This document shows positions 24,194 through 32,677 of a stretch of DNA of 59,100 nt, in pieces. The notes under the pieces were generated by a model. That model saw only the letters and a list, made by a program, of their open reading frames with translations. It was not told the origin of the DNA and searched no databases. The DNA is from Acidobacteriota bacterium (lineage in GTDB: Bacteria; Acidobacteriota; Thermoanaerobaculia; UBA5066): NCBI GenBank assembly GCA_003152095.1, contig PLZI01000007.1:18050-77149 (forward strand). The letters run 5' to 3'. Position numbers and translations under genes: made by a program. Every line of letters begins with the position of its first letter. Positions within the stretch are counted from its first letter, which is position 1.

Positions 24194-25079
24194 GATCGCG
24201 CTCCACCCGTTCGAGCGCCCGGCCTCGCTCGCCGAGCTCTGCCGGACGCTTTCGACCCGCGCGGTGCGCAAGGAGAAGACCGTGCTCCTCGCGGGGGGCA
24301 CGGACTGGATCGTGGAGCGCCGCCTCGCGCCGCTGGAGAGCCCGGACGACCTGCCGCTCGTCCTCGACGTCTCGCGCCTGCCCGAGATGCGAGCCATTCA
24401 TGTCGCGAAGGAGCACGCCGCGATCGGCGCCGCCGCGACGTTCCTCGAGATCAAGAGCCATCCCGTGCTCTCGCGGCGCGTGCCGGTTCTCACGGCCATG
24501 GCGCGCGAGGTGGGCGCTGTCCAGATCCAGGCGCGCGGAACGCTGGGCGGCAACCTCGCGACCGCCTCTCCCGCGGCCGACGGGGCGGCCGCGCTCATGG
24601 CCCTCGACGCCGACGTCGTCCTCGCGAGCGTGACCGGTGAGCGGCGGGTCCCGTTGACCCAGTTCTTCACGGGCTATCGCGCGACGCGGCGGGCCGAGAA
24701 CGAGGCGATCGTCCGGGTCGAGTTCGCCCTCCCAAGGACCGGCGCCCACCAGATGTGGAGGAAGGTCGGCACGCGCGCGGCGCAGGCAATCTCGAAAGTC
24801 GCTTTTGCGGCGGTCGTCGAGCTCGAGCACGGCCGCGGCGTCCGCGCCGGGTTCGGCATGGCGTCGGTGGCGCCGGTGACGGCCTCCCTCCCGACGGTGC
24901 GGGCGCTCGCCCTCGCGCCGAACCTCGCCTCGGTCTCGGAGCAGGAGCTCGAGGCAGCGACGCGGCGTGACATCACCCCGATCGACGACCTCCGCTCGAC
25001 CGCGGCCTACCGGGCGCATGTTGCGGTCGCGCTCGTGAAGTGCTTTTTTCGCTCTCTGAGGACGGCGATCGGCTCCTGA
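24180..25079 (+). CDS. FAD-binding medium subunit of the molybdenum hydroxylase
   Basis: This 299-residue CO dehydrogenase flavoprotein-type subunit has the first FAD-pyrophosphate motif LLAGGTDWIVERR and the second GTLGGNLATASPAADGAAAL. The C-terminal CODH_FAD_C domain follows (WRKVGTRAAQAISKVAFAA). It starts with GTG at 24180, inside the end of the [2Fe-2S] gene. The subunit order large, small, medium is complete here, but no XdhC/CoxI-type cofactor-insertion gene follows, so maturation factors must be encoded elsewhere. The substrate of the holoenzyme is unknown. Confidence 0.88.
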   Translation: MNPAEIALHPFERPASLAELCRTLSTRAVRKEKTVLLAGGTDWIVERRLAPLESPDDLPLVLDVSRLPEMRAIHVAKEHAAIGAAATFLEIKSHPVLSRRVPVLTAMAREVGAVQIQARGTLGGNLATASPAADGAAALMALDADVVLASVTGERRVPLTQFFTGYRATRRAENEAIVRVEFALPRTGAHQMWRKVGTRAAQAISKVAFAAVVELEHGRGVRAGFGMASVAPVTASLPTVRALALAPNLASVSEQELEAATRRDITPIDDLRSTAAYRAHVAVALVKCFFRSLRTAIGS

Positions 25080-25134
25080 GCTCCCAGGGGCGCCCCGCGT
25101 GCCCGTATGATCCGGCATACCCCGGAGGTGACCG

Positions 25135-25917
25135 ATGCGCGAGATCGTCCGGCACGAGCCGGGCACGTTCTGCTGGCCGGAGCTCGCCACGACCGACGCC
25201 GAGGCCGCGAAGAAGCTGTACGGCACCCTCTTCGGCTGGACTTTCGAGGATCAGCCCGCGGCGGCGGGCATGACGTACACGTTCGCGCGCCTCGCCGGCA
25301 AGGACGTCGCCGCTCTTTACGTGCTCGAGGCCGCGCAACATGAGCGCGGCGTGCCGCCCCACTGGAATTCCTACGCCGCCGTCGACAGCGCCGACGAGAG
25401 CGCGATGCGCGCGCTGATTCTGGGCGGCACGATCGTCGTGAAACCGTTCGATGTCGGCGCGAGCGGGCGCATGGCCATCGTGAGAGATCCGCAGGGCGCG
25501 ACGCTCTGCCTGTGGGAGGCGCGCGCCCACCCGGGCGCGCAGATCATCGGGGAGATCGGGTCGCTCTGCTGGACCGAGCTCGCGACGACGGACCCGGACG
25601 CCGCGGGCCATTTTTACGCCAGCCTCTTCGGCTGGGCGCTGAAGAAGCAGGAGACGGGCGCGCACGCCTATACCGAGCTCTGGAAGGGGCCGCGCCCCGC
25701 GGGCGGGATGATGGCGATCGAGAAGGAGTGGGGGCCCATGCCACCAGCATGGGGCGTCTATTTTCGCGTGGCCGACTGCGACGCGACCGTGGCCAAGGCG
25801 AAGACGCTCGGAGCGCGCGTTCTCGCGGGGCCCGACGACATTCCGAGGGTCGGGCGCTACGCCTTTCTCGCCGACTGCGAGGGCGCGACCTTCGCCGTGA
25901 TGGCGCTCGCGCCCTAA
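25135..25917 (+). CDS. VOC-family protein with two glyoxalase-like domains
   Basis: This 260-residue protein is an internal duplication of the vicinal-oxygen-chelate fold. Repeat 1 opens with TFCWPELATTDAEAAKKLYG and repeat 2 with SLCWTELATTDPDAAGHFYA, each followed by LFGW. Each half ends with a D-x-x-GA-x-x-x-L/F strand (RDPQGATLCLWEA, ADCEGATFAVMAL). This tandem type occurs in many actinobacterial and acidobacterial proteins annotated as glyoxalase/bleomycin-resistance-like, mostly of unknown function. An ATG at 25135 follows CGGAGGTGACC. It lies just downstream of the hydroxylase genes in the same direction. Confidence 0.85.
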   Translation: MREIVRHEPGTFCWPELATTDAEAAKKLYGTLFGWTFEDQPAAAGMTYTFARLAGKDVAALYVLEAAQHERGVPPHWNSYAAVDSADESAMRALILGGTIVVKPFDVGASGRMAIVRDPQGATLCLWEARAHPGAQIIGEIGSLCWTELATTDPDAAGHFYASLFGWALKKQETGAHAYTELWKGPRPAGGMMAIEKEWGPMPPAWGVYFRVADCDATVAKAKTLGARVLAGPDDIPRVGRYAFLADCEGATFAVMALAP

Positions 25918-25972
25918 CGGATCAGAGGGAGCCTTTTCAGCCCGCGCCGGAGATCGAGCAGGATGCGACGTG

Positions 25973-26278
25973 TCAGTCCTTGGCCTTGCGCGTCCGGCGC
26001 AGCTCGGTGACCCACTTCTTGCCGTCCTTCTCAACGAAGAGGAAGTGCACCGAATCGCCCTCGCGCAGTTCGCCGAACGTCAGTTTCTTCTTCAGCTTGG
26101 TCGTCTCCGTCAAGTAGACGTCCCACGAGTCTCCCTTTTCGCCCTGGACGGTCAGCATCATGGCCGGCTGGTCGATCCGCGTGATCTTGCCCTCATGAGG
26201 GCGGTTTTCCGCGTACGCCGAGGCGGCGATCAGGAACACGAAGAGAGCGGCGAAGGCTGTGGCCAATACCTTTTTCAT
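25973..26278 (-). CDS. Small secreted protein, unknown function
   Basis: This 101-residue protein has a signal peptide from ATG 26278 (MKKVLATAFAALFVFLIAAS, cleaved after AYA) and a Lys-rich mature domain. The mature part (EGKITRIDQPAMMLTVQGEK, then KLTFGELREGDSVHFLF) suggests a small OB-like or DUF5666-type beta-barrel. A purine-rich ribosome-binding site (AGGAGAA) precedes the ATG. An in-frame upstream start would add 25 residues without signal character, so I use 26278. No functional assignment is possible. Confidence 0.6.
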   Translation of the reverse strand: MKKVLATAFAALFVFLIAASAYAENRPHEGKITRIDQPAMMLTVQGEKGDSWDVYLTETTKLKKKLTFGELREGDSVHFLFVEKDGKKWVTELRRTRKAKD

Positions 26279-26351
26279 GAGTGTTCTCCTATTCAGACCA
26301 GGAGCAAGAACTGCGCCAGGGCGCGTGGACGTGCGAAACTTCTCCCGGCTC

Positions 26352-26478
26352 ATGGCGAACGAAGCGGATACCTGCCGAAAGTATGTTGTCCCGCGTCTTC
26401 AAGCGGCGGGCTGGGAGGAGACTCAAGGTTTACCTCGCTCAGCGAATCCGCGAGGAGATCGCCGCGGCGTCGAAATAG
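26352..26478 (+). pseudogene. Remnant of type I restriction enzyme R subunit (hsdR) N-terminus
   Basis: The peptide from ATG 26352, MANEADTCRKYVVPRLQAAG followed by WEE, closely resembles the conserved first residues of one group of HsdR proteins. Homology stops at about 26418. A different frame then reads KVYLAQRIREEIAAASK to a stop at 26478. No helicase or methylase sequence follows; ettA begins immediately after. This is best explained as a deleted and frameshifted trace of a restriction-modification locus. It occupies the 212-base gap between the small secreted protein and ettA. Confidence 0.5.
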
Positions 26479-26490
26479 AAGCCGTGCCGT

Positions 26491-28170
26491 TTACCCCTCC
26501 AGTTTCCGGTACTTGATCCGGTGCGGGCGGTCGGCCTCGGCGCCGAGCCTCTTGTGCCGGTCGGCTTCGTAGTCCTGGTAGTTGCCTTCGTACCAGACGA
26601 CCTTGCTGTCGCTTTCGAATGCGAGCATGTGCGTCGCGACGCGGTCGAGGAACCAGCGGTCGTGGCTGATGACGACGGCGCAGCCGCCGAAGGAGAGGAG
26701 CGCCTCCTCGAGCGCGCGTAGCGTGTCGACGTCGAGGTCGTTCGTGGGCTCGTCGAGAAGAAGGAGGTTGCCGCCCTTCTTGAGCGTCCTTGCGAGGTGC
26801 AACCGGTTCATCTCGCCGCCGGAGAGGTTCGCGACGAGCTTCTGCTGGTCAGCGCCCTTGAAGTTGTACATCGCGCAGAAAGCGCGACTCGGCATCTCGC
26901 GCTTGCCGAGCAGGACGAGATCCTGCCCCTCCGACAGCTCGTCGTACACGGTCTTCTTCGCGTCGGGCCTTTCGCGGTTCTGGTCCACGTAGCTCGGGAC
27001 GACGGTCTCGCCGACCTGAAGCTTGCCGCCATCAGCCTTCTCGAGGCCCATGATCATCTTGAAAAGCGTCGTCTTGCCCGCGCCGTTCGGACCGATGATC
27101 CCCACGATGCCGCCCTTCGGGAGGTCGAAGTTGAGATCCTCGAAGAGAAGCTTGTCGCCGAAAGACTTCTTCACGCCTTCGGCCCTGACCACGACGTCGC
27201 CGAGGCGCGTCCCCGGGGGGATGTAGATCTCGTTCGTCTCGCCGCGGGCCTCGATGCCGCTCTCGGACACGAGCTGTTCGTAAGCTTGCAGGCGCGCCTT
27301 GCTCTTCGCCTGCCGCGCGCGCGGAGCCATGCGTACCCACTCGAGCTCGCGTTTGAGGGACCTCTGGCGCGCGCTCTCGGTCTTCTCCTCGATTTCGAGA
27401 CGCGCTTCCTTCTGCTCGAGCCACGACGAGTAGTTGCCCTTCCACGGGATGCCCGCGCCGCGGTCGAGCTCCAGGATCCAGCCCGCCACGTTGTCGAGAA
27501 AGTAGCGGTCGTGCGTCACGGCGACGACGGTGCCCGGGAATTCCTTCAGGAACTGCTCGAGCCAGGCGACGGACTCGGCGTCGAGATGGTTCGTAGGCTC
27601 GTCGAGGAGAAGCATGTCGGGCTTTTCGAGGAGGAGGCGGCACAGCGCCACCCGCCGCCTCTCGCCGCCCGAGATCTTCGTGACGTTCGCGTCGGGCGGC
27701 GGGCAGCGGAGCGCGTCCATCGCGCTCTCGAGCGTGCGGTCGAGCTCCCAGCCGTTCGCGGCCTCGATGGCATCCTGCACCTTGCCGTACTCGGCCATGA
27801 CCTTGTCCATCTCGGCATCGGGCAGGCTCTCGCCCATCTTTTCGCCCAGCTCGTCGAAGCGGGCGAGGAGCTTCTTCACCGGAGCGACGCCGTCCTCCAC
27901 GTTTTCAAGAACGGTCCTTTTCGGATCCAGCTGTGGGTCCTGCGAGAGATACCCGATGCGCGTCCCCTCGGCCGGGTACGCCTCGCCGGTGAACTCCTTG
28001 TCGATGCCGGCCATGATGCGCAGCACGGTCGACTTGCCCGCGCCGTTGAGCCCGAGGATGCCGATCTTGGCGCCCGGGAAAAAGGAGAGATAGATGCCCC
28101 TGAGGATCTCCCGCTGGGGCGGGACGACCTTCCGGAGATTCTGCATCGTGAAGATGTACTGCTCGGCCAT
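26491..28170 (-). CDS. ettA: Energy-dependent translational throttle protein EttA (ABC-F)
   Basis: This 559-residue ABC-F protein binds the ribosomal E site and gates early elongation according to ADP/ATP state. It has two ATPase cassettes: Walker [10 protein letters not shown] (first) and GPNGAGKTT (second), signature motifs [14 protein letters not shown] and [14 protein letters not shown], and Walker [12 protein letters not shown] and [11 protein letters not shown]. There are no membrane segments. A charged linker with the EttA-type arm lies between the cassettes ([20 protein letters not shown]). Length matches E. coli EttA (555). It is divergent from the GlsB-type gene. Confidence 0.93.
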   Translation of the reverse strand: MAEQYIFTMQNLRKVVPPQREILRGIYLSFFPGAKIGILGLNGAGKSTVLRIMAGIDKEFTGEAYPAEGTRIGYLSQDPQLDPKRTVLENVEDGVAPVKKLLARFDELGEKMGESLPDAEMDKVMAEYGKVQDAIEAANGWELDRTLESAMDALRCPPPDANVTKISGGERRRVALCRLLLEKPDMLLLDEPTNHLDAESVAWLEQFLKEFPGTVVAVTHDRYFLDNVAGWILELDRGAGIPWKGNYSSWLEQKEARLEIEEKTESARQRSLKRELEWVRMAPRARQAKSKARLQAYEQLVSESGIEARGETNEIYIPPGTRLGDVVVRAEGVKKSFGDKLLFEDLNFDLPKGGIVGIIGPNGAGKTTLFKMIMGLEKADGGKLQVGETVVPSYVDQNRERPDAKKTVYDELSEGQDLVLLGKREMPSRAFCAMYNFKGADQQKLVANLSGGEMNRLHLARTLKKGGNLLLLDEPTNDLDVDTLRALEEALLSFGGCAVVISHDRWFLDRVATHMLAFESDSKVVWYEGNYQDYEADRHKRLGAEADRPHRIKYRKLEG

Positions 28171-28227
28171 GGGGCCGGGAATGTAACAGGAACCAGGGAT
28201 AGGATTCCGCCACAGGAGGACCGCGCC

Positions 28228-28467
28228 ATGTGGCTAATCGTGGAACTCGCGCTCTGCGCGCTTGCGGGCTGGGCGACCGGACAGATCATGAAGGGCAGTG
28301 GCTATGGCCTTCTCGGAGATGTCCTACTGGGAATCGTAGGAGGCTGGCTCGGAGGCTTCCTCCTCGGTCGCTTCATCATGGGAGGCGGCCTCCTGGGCGA
28401 CTTCCTCGTCCGTCTCGTTGGAGCCGTCGTCCTCGTCGCACTGGTGCGTCTGCTGAAGAAGGCATGA
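28228..28467 (+). CDS. GlsB/YeaQ/YmgE-family stress-response membrane protein
   Basis: This 79-residue protein consists almost entirely of three hydrophobic helices with the Gly-rich family pattern ([20 protein letters not shown], then [13 protein letters not shown]). Members are small inner-membrane proteins induced by stress; their biochemical role is unknown. A good ribosome-binding site (CAGGAGGA) precedes ATG 28228. It lies directly upstream of dps, but dps has its own promoter. Confidence 0.8.
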   Translation: MWLIVELALCALAGWATGQIMKGSGYGLLGDVLLGIVGGWLGGFLLGRFIMGGGLLGDFLVRLVGAVVLVALVRLLKKA

Positions 28468-28470
28468 GCC

Positions 28471-28512
28471 TTGACCTTTGGTTAGACTTAATCTAATCTA
28501 TTGTTCTGGAGG
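28471..28512 (+). promoter_or_regulatory. dps promoter with a PerR/Fur-type palindrome
   Basis: A -35-like TTGACC (28471-28476) and a weak -10 TAATCT (28494-28499) are 17 bases apart. The 15-base palindrome TTAGACTTAATCTAA (28482-28496) fills the spacer and enters the -10. It follows the 7-1-7 layout and TTA-A-T-A-T-TAA skeleton of PerR boxes. A repressor bound there would block polymerase. The ribosome-binding site TGGAGG is at 28507-28512. The regulator's identity is inference. Confidence 0.5.
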
Positions 28513-28521
28513 TTTTTCCAT

Positions 28522-29013
28522 ATGGCTAAGAAGGACAAAAAGGACAAGAAGAAAGGCGCCGCGGCTGTCGTCGCCACTCTTCAGCGGCAGCAGGCGAACG
28601 CGCTTGTCGCGTATCTGAACTACAAGAAATACCACTGGCTCTCGTACGGTCCGCTCTTCCGTGACATCCACCTCATGCTCGACGAGCAGGCGACGCAGGT
28701 CTACGTCACGATCGACGAGTTCGCCGAGCGCGCGATCATGATCGGCGGCGCTCCGCTGGGCGACCCGGCGGACTATCTGCCGAACGCGAGCGTGAAGCCT
28801 TCGCAGGGCTCCCTCTCCCTCGACGAGATGATCGCGGAGGCGCGCAAGACCCTCGACGTCATCATCGAGGAGATGCACGCCGACGCCGACGTCGCGACGG
28901 AAGCAGGCGACATCGGCACGGCCGACCTGTACACGCGCCTCGTCCAGACCCACCAGAAGAATCGTTGGTTCCTGAACGAGATCCTCAAGAAGAAGGATGG
29001 CCTGACGAGCTGA
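28522..29013 (+). CDS. dps: Dps-type DNA-binding ferritin-like protein
   Basis: This 163-residue Dps mini-ferritin oxidises and stores iron, detoxifies peroxide and binds DNA. The inter-subunit ferroxidase ligands are complete and correctly spaced: His38 (KYHW), His50 (RDIHLML), Asp65 and Glu69 (TIDEFAER), the same 12-15-4 spacing as in Listeria Dps. A Lys-rich tail (AKKDKKDKKKG, residues 2-12) resembles the DNA-binding tail of E. coli Dps. The start ATG 28522 is 9 bases after TGGAGG. The palindrome over its promoter suggests oxidative-stress or iron control. Confidence 0.9.
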   Translation: MAKKDKKDKKKGAAAVVATLQRQQANALVAYLNYKKYHWLSYGPLFRDIHLMLDEQATQVYVTIDEFAERAIMIGGAPLGDPADYLPNASVKPSQGSLSLDEMIAEARKTLDVIIEEMHADADVATEAGDIGTADLYTRLVQTHQKNRWFLNEILKKKDGLTS

Positions 29014-29050
29014 GGCGGCCCCGAGGGGCGCGGGCCGATAGACTCGGCAC

Positions 29051-31156
29051 ATGCCGAAACGGTCCGCCTCCCTCGCCCTCCTTCTGCTCCTCGCGTCTCC
29101 CGCCGCGGCGGCCGAGACCGGTCGCGCCTTCACGCTCGAGGACCTCTACCGCGTGAAGTCCGTCGGCGAGCCCGCGGTCTCGCCGGACGGGAAGACGATC
29201 GTCTATTCCGTCGCCACGAACGACTGGGCGACGAAGAAGAAGACCGCCGCGCTTTGGCGTGTGGACGCGGACGGAAGGAACGCCCGGCAGATCACGTCGG
29301 GCGACGCGCGCGACGAGCACCCGTTCTTCTCGCCGGACGGAAAGACGCTCGCCTTCGTCTCGACACGGACAGGCGAGCCGCAGCTCTTCTTCCTGCCGCT
29401 CGCGGGCGGCGAAGCCGAGCAGAAGACGCGCTTTCCCGGCGGCATCGACGGGCCGGCGTTCTCGAAGGACGGCCGCTTCGTCGTCTTCGCGTCCGACGTG
29501 ACGCCCGCCTGCGGCGCCGACGCCGCCTGCAACAGGAAGGCCTTCGACGCCCGCGAGGCGAACAAGCTCAAGGCCCACCTCGCGGACTTCCTCCTCTATC
29601 GCCACTGGACCAAGTGGAAGGACGGCAAGCGCACGCACGTCTTCCTCCTCGACCTCGCCGAGGCCGATGCCGCGAAGGCCGTCCGCGACCTGACGCCCGG
29701 CGACTTCGACTCCCCGGTCTTCTCCGTCGGCGGCGGCCGCGACTTCGACCTCTCGCCCGACGGGACGGAGCTCGCCTTCTCCTCGAACCGCGACACGGAC
29801 GCCGCGTTCTCGACGAACGCGGACGTCTTCACGGCGCCGGTGAAGGACGACGCCGCGGCGCTCCTGTCTCCGCGAAACCTCACGGCCGCGAACAAGGGCT
29901 TCGACGGCTCGCCACGCTATTCGCCGGACGGCCGCTTCCTCGCGTTCAAGCGGCAGGTCACGCCGCGCTACGAGGCCGACCGATTCCGGATCATGCTTCT
30001 CGAACGGGCGACCGGCGCCGTCCGCGACCTCACGGCCGGATTCGACGACACGGTCCGCGACTTCGAGTTCTCGAAGGACGGGACGCGGATCTTCTTCACG
30101 GCCGATGTGAAGGGCCGGACGCCGCTTTACGAGATCGTCCTCGCGACGGGCGCGATCCGAGCCGTCTCGTCCGTCGGGACGCTCGACGGGTGGGCGCTCG
30201 CACCGGACGGCACGTTCGCGGTCGCGGCGCGGCGGCGCATCGGGAGCACCCTCGAGCTGTGGCGCCTCCCCGTCGCGCCCACCGGAGATGGCACGGCGAC
30301 CCGCCTCACGACACACAACGCGGCCTTCGAGAAGGAGGTCGACGTCCGGCCCGCCGAGGAGATCGTCGTGCCCGGGGCGGACGGCAAGCCCGTGCAGGTG
30401 TGGATCGTCAAGCCGCACGGCTTCGACCCCGCGAATAAGTACCCGCTCATCCTGAACGTCCATGGGGGACCGCAGCAACAGTGGGCCGACGCCTTCCGCG
30501 GCGACTGGCAGGTCTACCCCGGCGCGGGCTACGTCGTCGCGTTCCCGAATCCCCACGGCTCGACCGGCTTCGGCCAGACCTACACGTCGGCGATCTCGGG
30601 CGACTGGAACGGGAAGGTCCTGACGGACGTCGAAAAGGTCACGGACGCCCTCGCGAAGCTGCCGTATGTGGACGCGGACCGCATGGGCGCGATGGGCTGG
30701 TCGTGGGGCGGCTACGCGACGATGTGGCTCGAGGGCCACTCGACACGCTTCAAGGCGCTCGCCGCGATGATGGGCGTCTACGACCTGCGCGCGATGTACT
30801 CCTCGACGGAGGAGGTCTGGTTCCCGCAATGGGACCTCAAGGGCGCGCCGTGGGAGAACGCCTCTCTCTACCGTGAGCAGAGTCCTTCTGAGTTCGTGAA
30901 GGCCTTCAAGACGCCCTGCCTCGTCATCACGGGCGAGAAGGACTACCGCGTCCCGTACACGCAGTCGCTCGAGTTCTTCACGGACCTAAAGGCGCGCGGC
31001 GTGCCGTCGCGCCTCATCGTCTTCGAGAAGGCGGGCCACTGGCCGAGCGCGTTCGAGATGGCGCTCTACTACGCGGCGCATCTCGACTGGTTCCACCGGT
31101 GGCTGGGCGGCCCGCCGTCGCCCTGGAATCCGGAGGACCTCGTCGCGGGGCGCTGA
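29051..31156 (+). CDS. Secreted S9-family peptidase (prolyl oligopeptidase/DPP-like)
   Basis: This 701-residue protein has a signal peptide (SLALLLLLASPAAAA), a beta-propeller of WD40/TolB-like repeats (PAVSPDGKTIVY, PFFSPDGKTLAF, RYSPDGRFLAF; about residues 35-420) and a C-terminal alpha/beta-hydrolase domain. The catalytic Ser is in GWSWGGYAT, the Asp in GEKDYRVP, and the His in KAGHWPS. Such enzymes (DPP4/DPP5/acylaminoacyl peptidases) trim short peptides in the periplasm. The cysteines in TPACGADAACNRK probably form a disulfide. The exact specificity is unknown. An aminotransferase gene follows 16 bases later. Confidence 0.9.
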   Translation: MPKRSASLALLLLLASPAAAAETGRAFTLEDLYRVKSVGEPAVSPDGKTIVYSVATNDWATKKKTAALWRVDADGRNARQITSGDARDEHPFFSPDGKTLAFVSTRTGEPQLFFLPLAGGEAEQKTRFPGGIDGPAFSKDGRFVVFASDVTPACGADAACNRKAFDAREANKLKAHLADFLLYRHWTKWKDGKRTHVFLLDLAEADAAKAVRDLTPGDFDSPVFSVGGGRDFDLSPDGTELAFSSNRDTDAAFSTNADVFTAPVKDDAAALLSPRNLTAANKGFDGSPRYSPDGRFLAFKRQVTPRYEADRFRIMLLERATGAVRDLTAGFDDTVRDFEFSKDGTRIFFTADVKGRTPLYEIVLATGAIRAVSSVGTLDGWALAPDGTFAVAARRRIGSTLELWRLPVAPTGDGTATRLTTHNAAFEKEVDVRPAEEIVVPGADGKPVQVWIVKPHGFDPANKYPLILNVHGGPQQQWADAFRGDWQVYPGAGYVVAFPNPHGSTGFGQTYTSAISGDWNGKVLTDVEKVTDALAKLPYVDADRMGAMGWSWGGYATMWLEGHSTRFKALAAMMGVYDLRAMYSSTEEVWFPQWDLKGAPWENASLYREQSPSEFVKAFKTPCLVITGEKDYRVPYTQSLEFFTDLKARGVPSRLIVFEKAGHWPSAFEMALYYAAHLDWFHRWLGGPPSPWNPEDLVAGR

Positions 31157-31172
31157 GAAGAAGGGCCCGGCC

Positions 31173-32399
31173 GTGTTCTCCCACCGGATGCCCGCACCGC
31201 ACGACGTGAACCGCCTGACGCGGGCGCTCGCCGCGCGCACGCGACCACACCTCGACCTCACGGTCACGAATCCGACGACCGTGGGGCTCAAGGCCGGCGG
31301 GAGGGACCTCTTCTCCGACGGACCGGGCGACGCGGCGCTCCTCGCCCCGCTCGCCGACCCACGGGGCCTCGTCTACGCGCCCGACCCGAGAGGCCTCGCC
31401 TCCGCCCGCCTCGCCGTGAGCAACTACTACGCCGCCGTGCACGGCGTCCTCGCGCCCCCCGGCCAGATCGTGCTTTCGGCCTCTTCGAGCGAGGCCTACG
31501 GCTGGCTCTTCAAGATCACGGGCGATCCGGGCGACGTCGTGCTCGTGCCGGCGCCTTCCTACCCTCTCCTCGACGCCCTCGCCGAGCTGGAATGCCTCAC
31601 GCTGCACCGCTACGCGCTCGCGAGCGACGACGGCTTCGCGTTCCACGCGGCGGCCGTCGAGGCGGAGGTGCAGCGTGTCGAGGCCGACGGCCGGCGGGTC
31701 GCCGCCGTCGTCCTCGTGAATCCGAACAACCCCACGGGCTCGTCGCTCGCGGGCGAGGAGCTTTCGGCGCTCTTCGCGCTCGCGAAAGAGCGCGGCTTCG
31801 CCGTCATCTCCGATGAGGTGTTCGTCGACTACCGTTACTCGGACCGGCCCGGCGACGTGCGCATCGCCGCCGACTCCGCCGACACGGCGGGCGCCCTCGT
31901 CTTCTCGCTCGGCGGGCTCTCCAAGTCGGCCGGCCTCCCGCAACTCAAGCTCGGCTGGATCCTCGTGAACGGACCCGCCGGCCTCCTCGACGGCGCGCGC
32001 GAGCGCCTCGAGTGGGTCGCGGACTCGTATCTCTCCGTCTCGACGCCGGTGCAGCTTGCCCTGCCAAGGCTCCTCGAGTACGGACGCGGTATGGCCGACG
32101 CGATCTGGGCGCGTGTGCTCCGCAACGAGCAGATACTCCGTGCGGCGTTCCCCGCCGGCAGCCCCGTCACCGTCCTCCCGGTCCCGGCAGGATGGGCCGC
32201 GTGCATGCGCGTGCCCGCGATCCGGCCCGAGGAGGATCTCGTCCTCGACCTTCTCGAGTCGCACGACGTCCTCGTGCAGCCCGGATACTTCTTCGAGTTC
32301 CCCTTCGAGGCCTTCCTCGTCGTCAGCCTTCTGCCGCCACCGGAGGACTTCCGGGAGGGCGTGGAACGCCTCGCGCGAGGGTTGACGACTCGCGCGTGA
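31173..32399 (+). CDS. Class I/II PLP-dependent aminotransferase
   Basis: This 408-residue fold-type I aminotransferase has the PLP-anchoring motifs NPNNPTG (with the conserved Asn), VISDEVFVDY (Asp to the pyridine nitrogen), and the Schiff-base lysine in LGGLSKSAGLPQLKLGW. The C-terminal substrate-binding Arg region is less clear, so the substrate is unknown. The start could be GTG 31173 or ATG 31188. It probably shares a transcript with the upstream peptidase, consistent with amino-acid catabolism. A strong hairpin spans its stop codon. Confidence 0.85.
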   Translation: MFSHRMPAPHDVNRLTRALAARTRPHLDLTVTNPTTVGLKAGGRDLFSDGPGDAALLAPLADPRGLVYAPDPRGLASARLAVSNYYAAVHGVLAPPGQIVLSASSSEAYGWLFKITGDPGDVVLVPAPSYPLLDALAELECLTLHRYALASDDGFAFHAAAVEAEVQRVEADGRRVAAVVLVNPNNPTGSSLAGEELSALFALAKERGFAVISDEVFVDYRYSDRPGDVRIAADSADTAGALVFSLGGLSKSAGLPQLKLGWILVNGPAGLLDGARERLEWVADSYLSVSTPVQLALPRLLEYGRGMADAIWARVLRNEQILRAAFPAGSPVTVLPVPAGWAACMRVPAIRPEEDLVLDLLESHDVLVQPGYFFEFPFEAFLVVSLLPPPEDFREGVERLARGLTTRA

Positions 32400-32412
32400 G
32401 TCGTCGGCCCTC
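32377..32412. terminator. Bidirectional terminator hairpin between convergent genes
   Basis: The inverted repeat GAGGG-TTG-ACGACTC / GAGTCGT-CGG-CCCTC with a 6-base loop spans the stop codon of the aminotransferase and the short gap to the reverse-strand gene ending at 32418. It has twelve paired bases with a 3x3 internal loop and no long T-run. Confidence 0.5.
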
Positions 32413-32417
32413 CAGCC

Positions 32418-32663
32418 CTACTTTCGCCTTTCGGGGACGTGCGTGGCGGTCGACCGGCTCGTCCGGCGCTCGCGCCGGAGATAGCGCCGCGGGATCGGCT
32501 CGAAGACCTCCCCCTTCCTCACCATGTCGCTGACGAGATCCTGGACGGTGTCCCGGTCGGCCCCGAGCGCCGCGGCGATCATGCCGACGCTCCGGAGGAG
32601 GTCTCCTTCGACACTCGTTTCGAGGTAGCGGACGATCTTCACGCGCAGATCGGACTCTCCCAT
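32418..32663 (-). CDS. Small winged-helix-like protein
   Basis: This 81-residue protein has a helix-turn-helix-like pattern (KIVRYLETSVEGDLLRSVGM, ALGADRDTVQDLVSDMVRKG) followed by a basic tail (RRYLRRERRTSR). It looks like a small DNA- or RNA-binding winged helix; the family is not recognised. The ATG at 32663 follows GGAAGGAGG at good spacing; an upstream in-frame start would overlap the hydrolase end. It lies 14 bases after the alpha/beta hydrolase gene on the same strand. Confidence 0.55.
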   Translation of the reverse strand: MGESDLRVKIVRYLETSVEGDLLRSVGMIAAALGADRDTVQDLVSDMVRKGEVFEPIPRRYLRRERRTSRSTATHVPERRK

Positions 32664-32677
32664 CGATCCTCCTTCCT

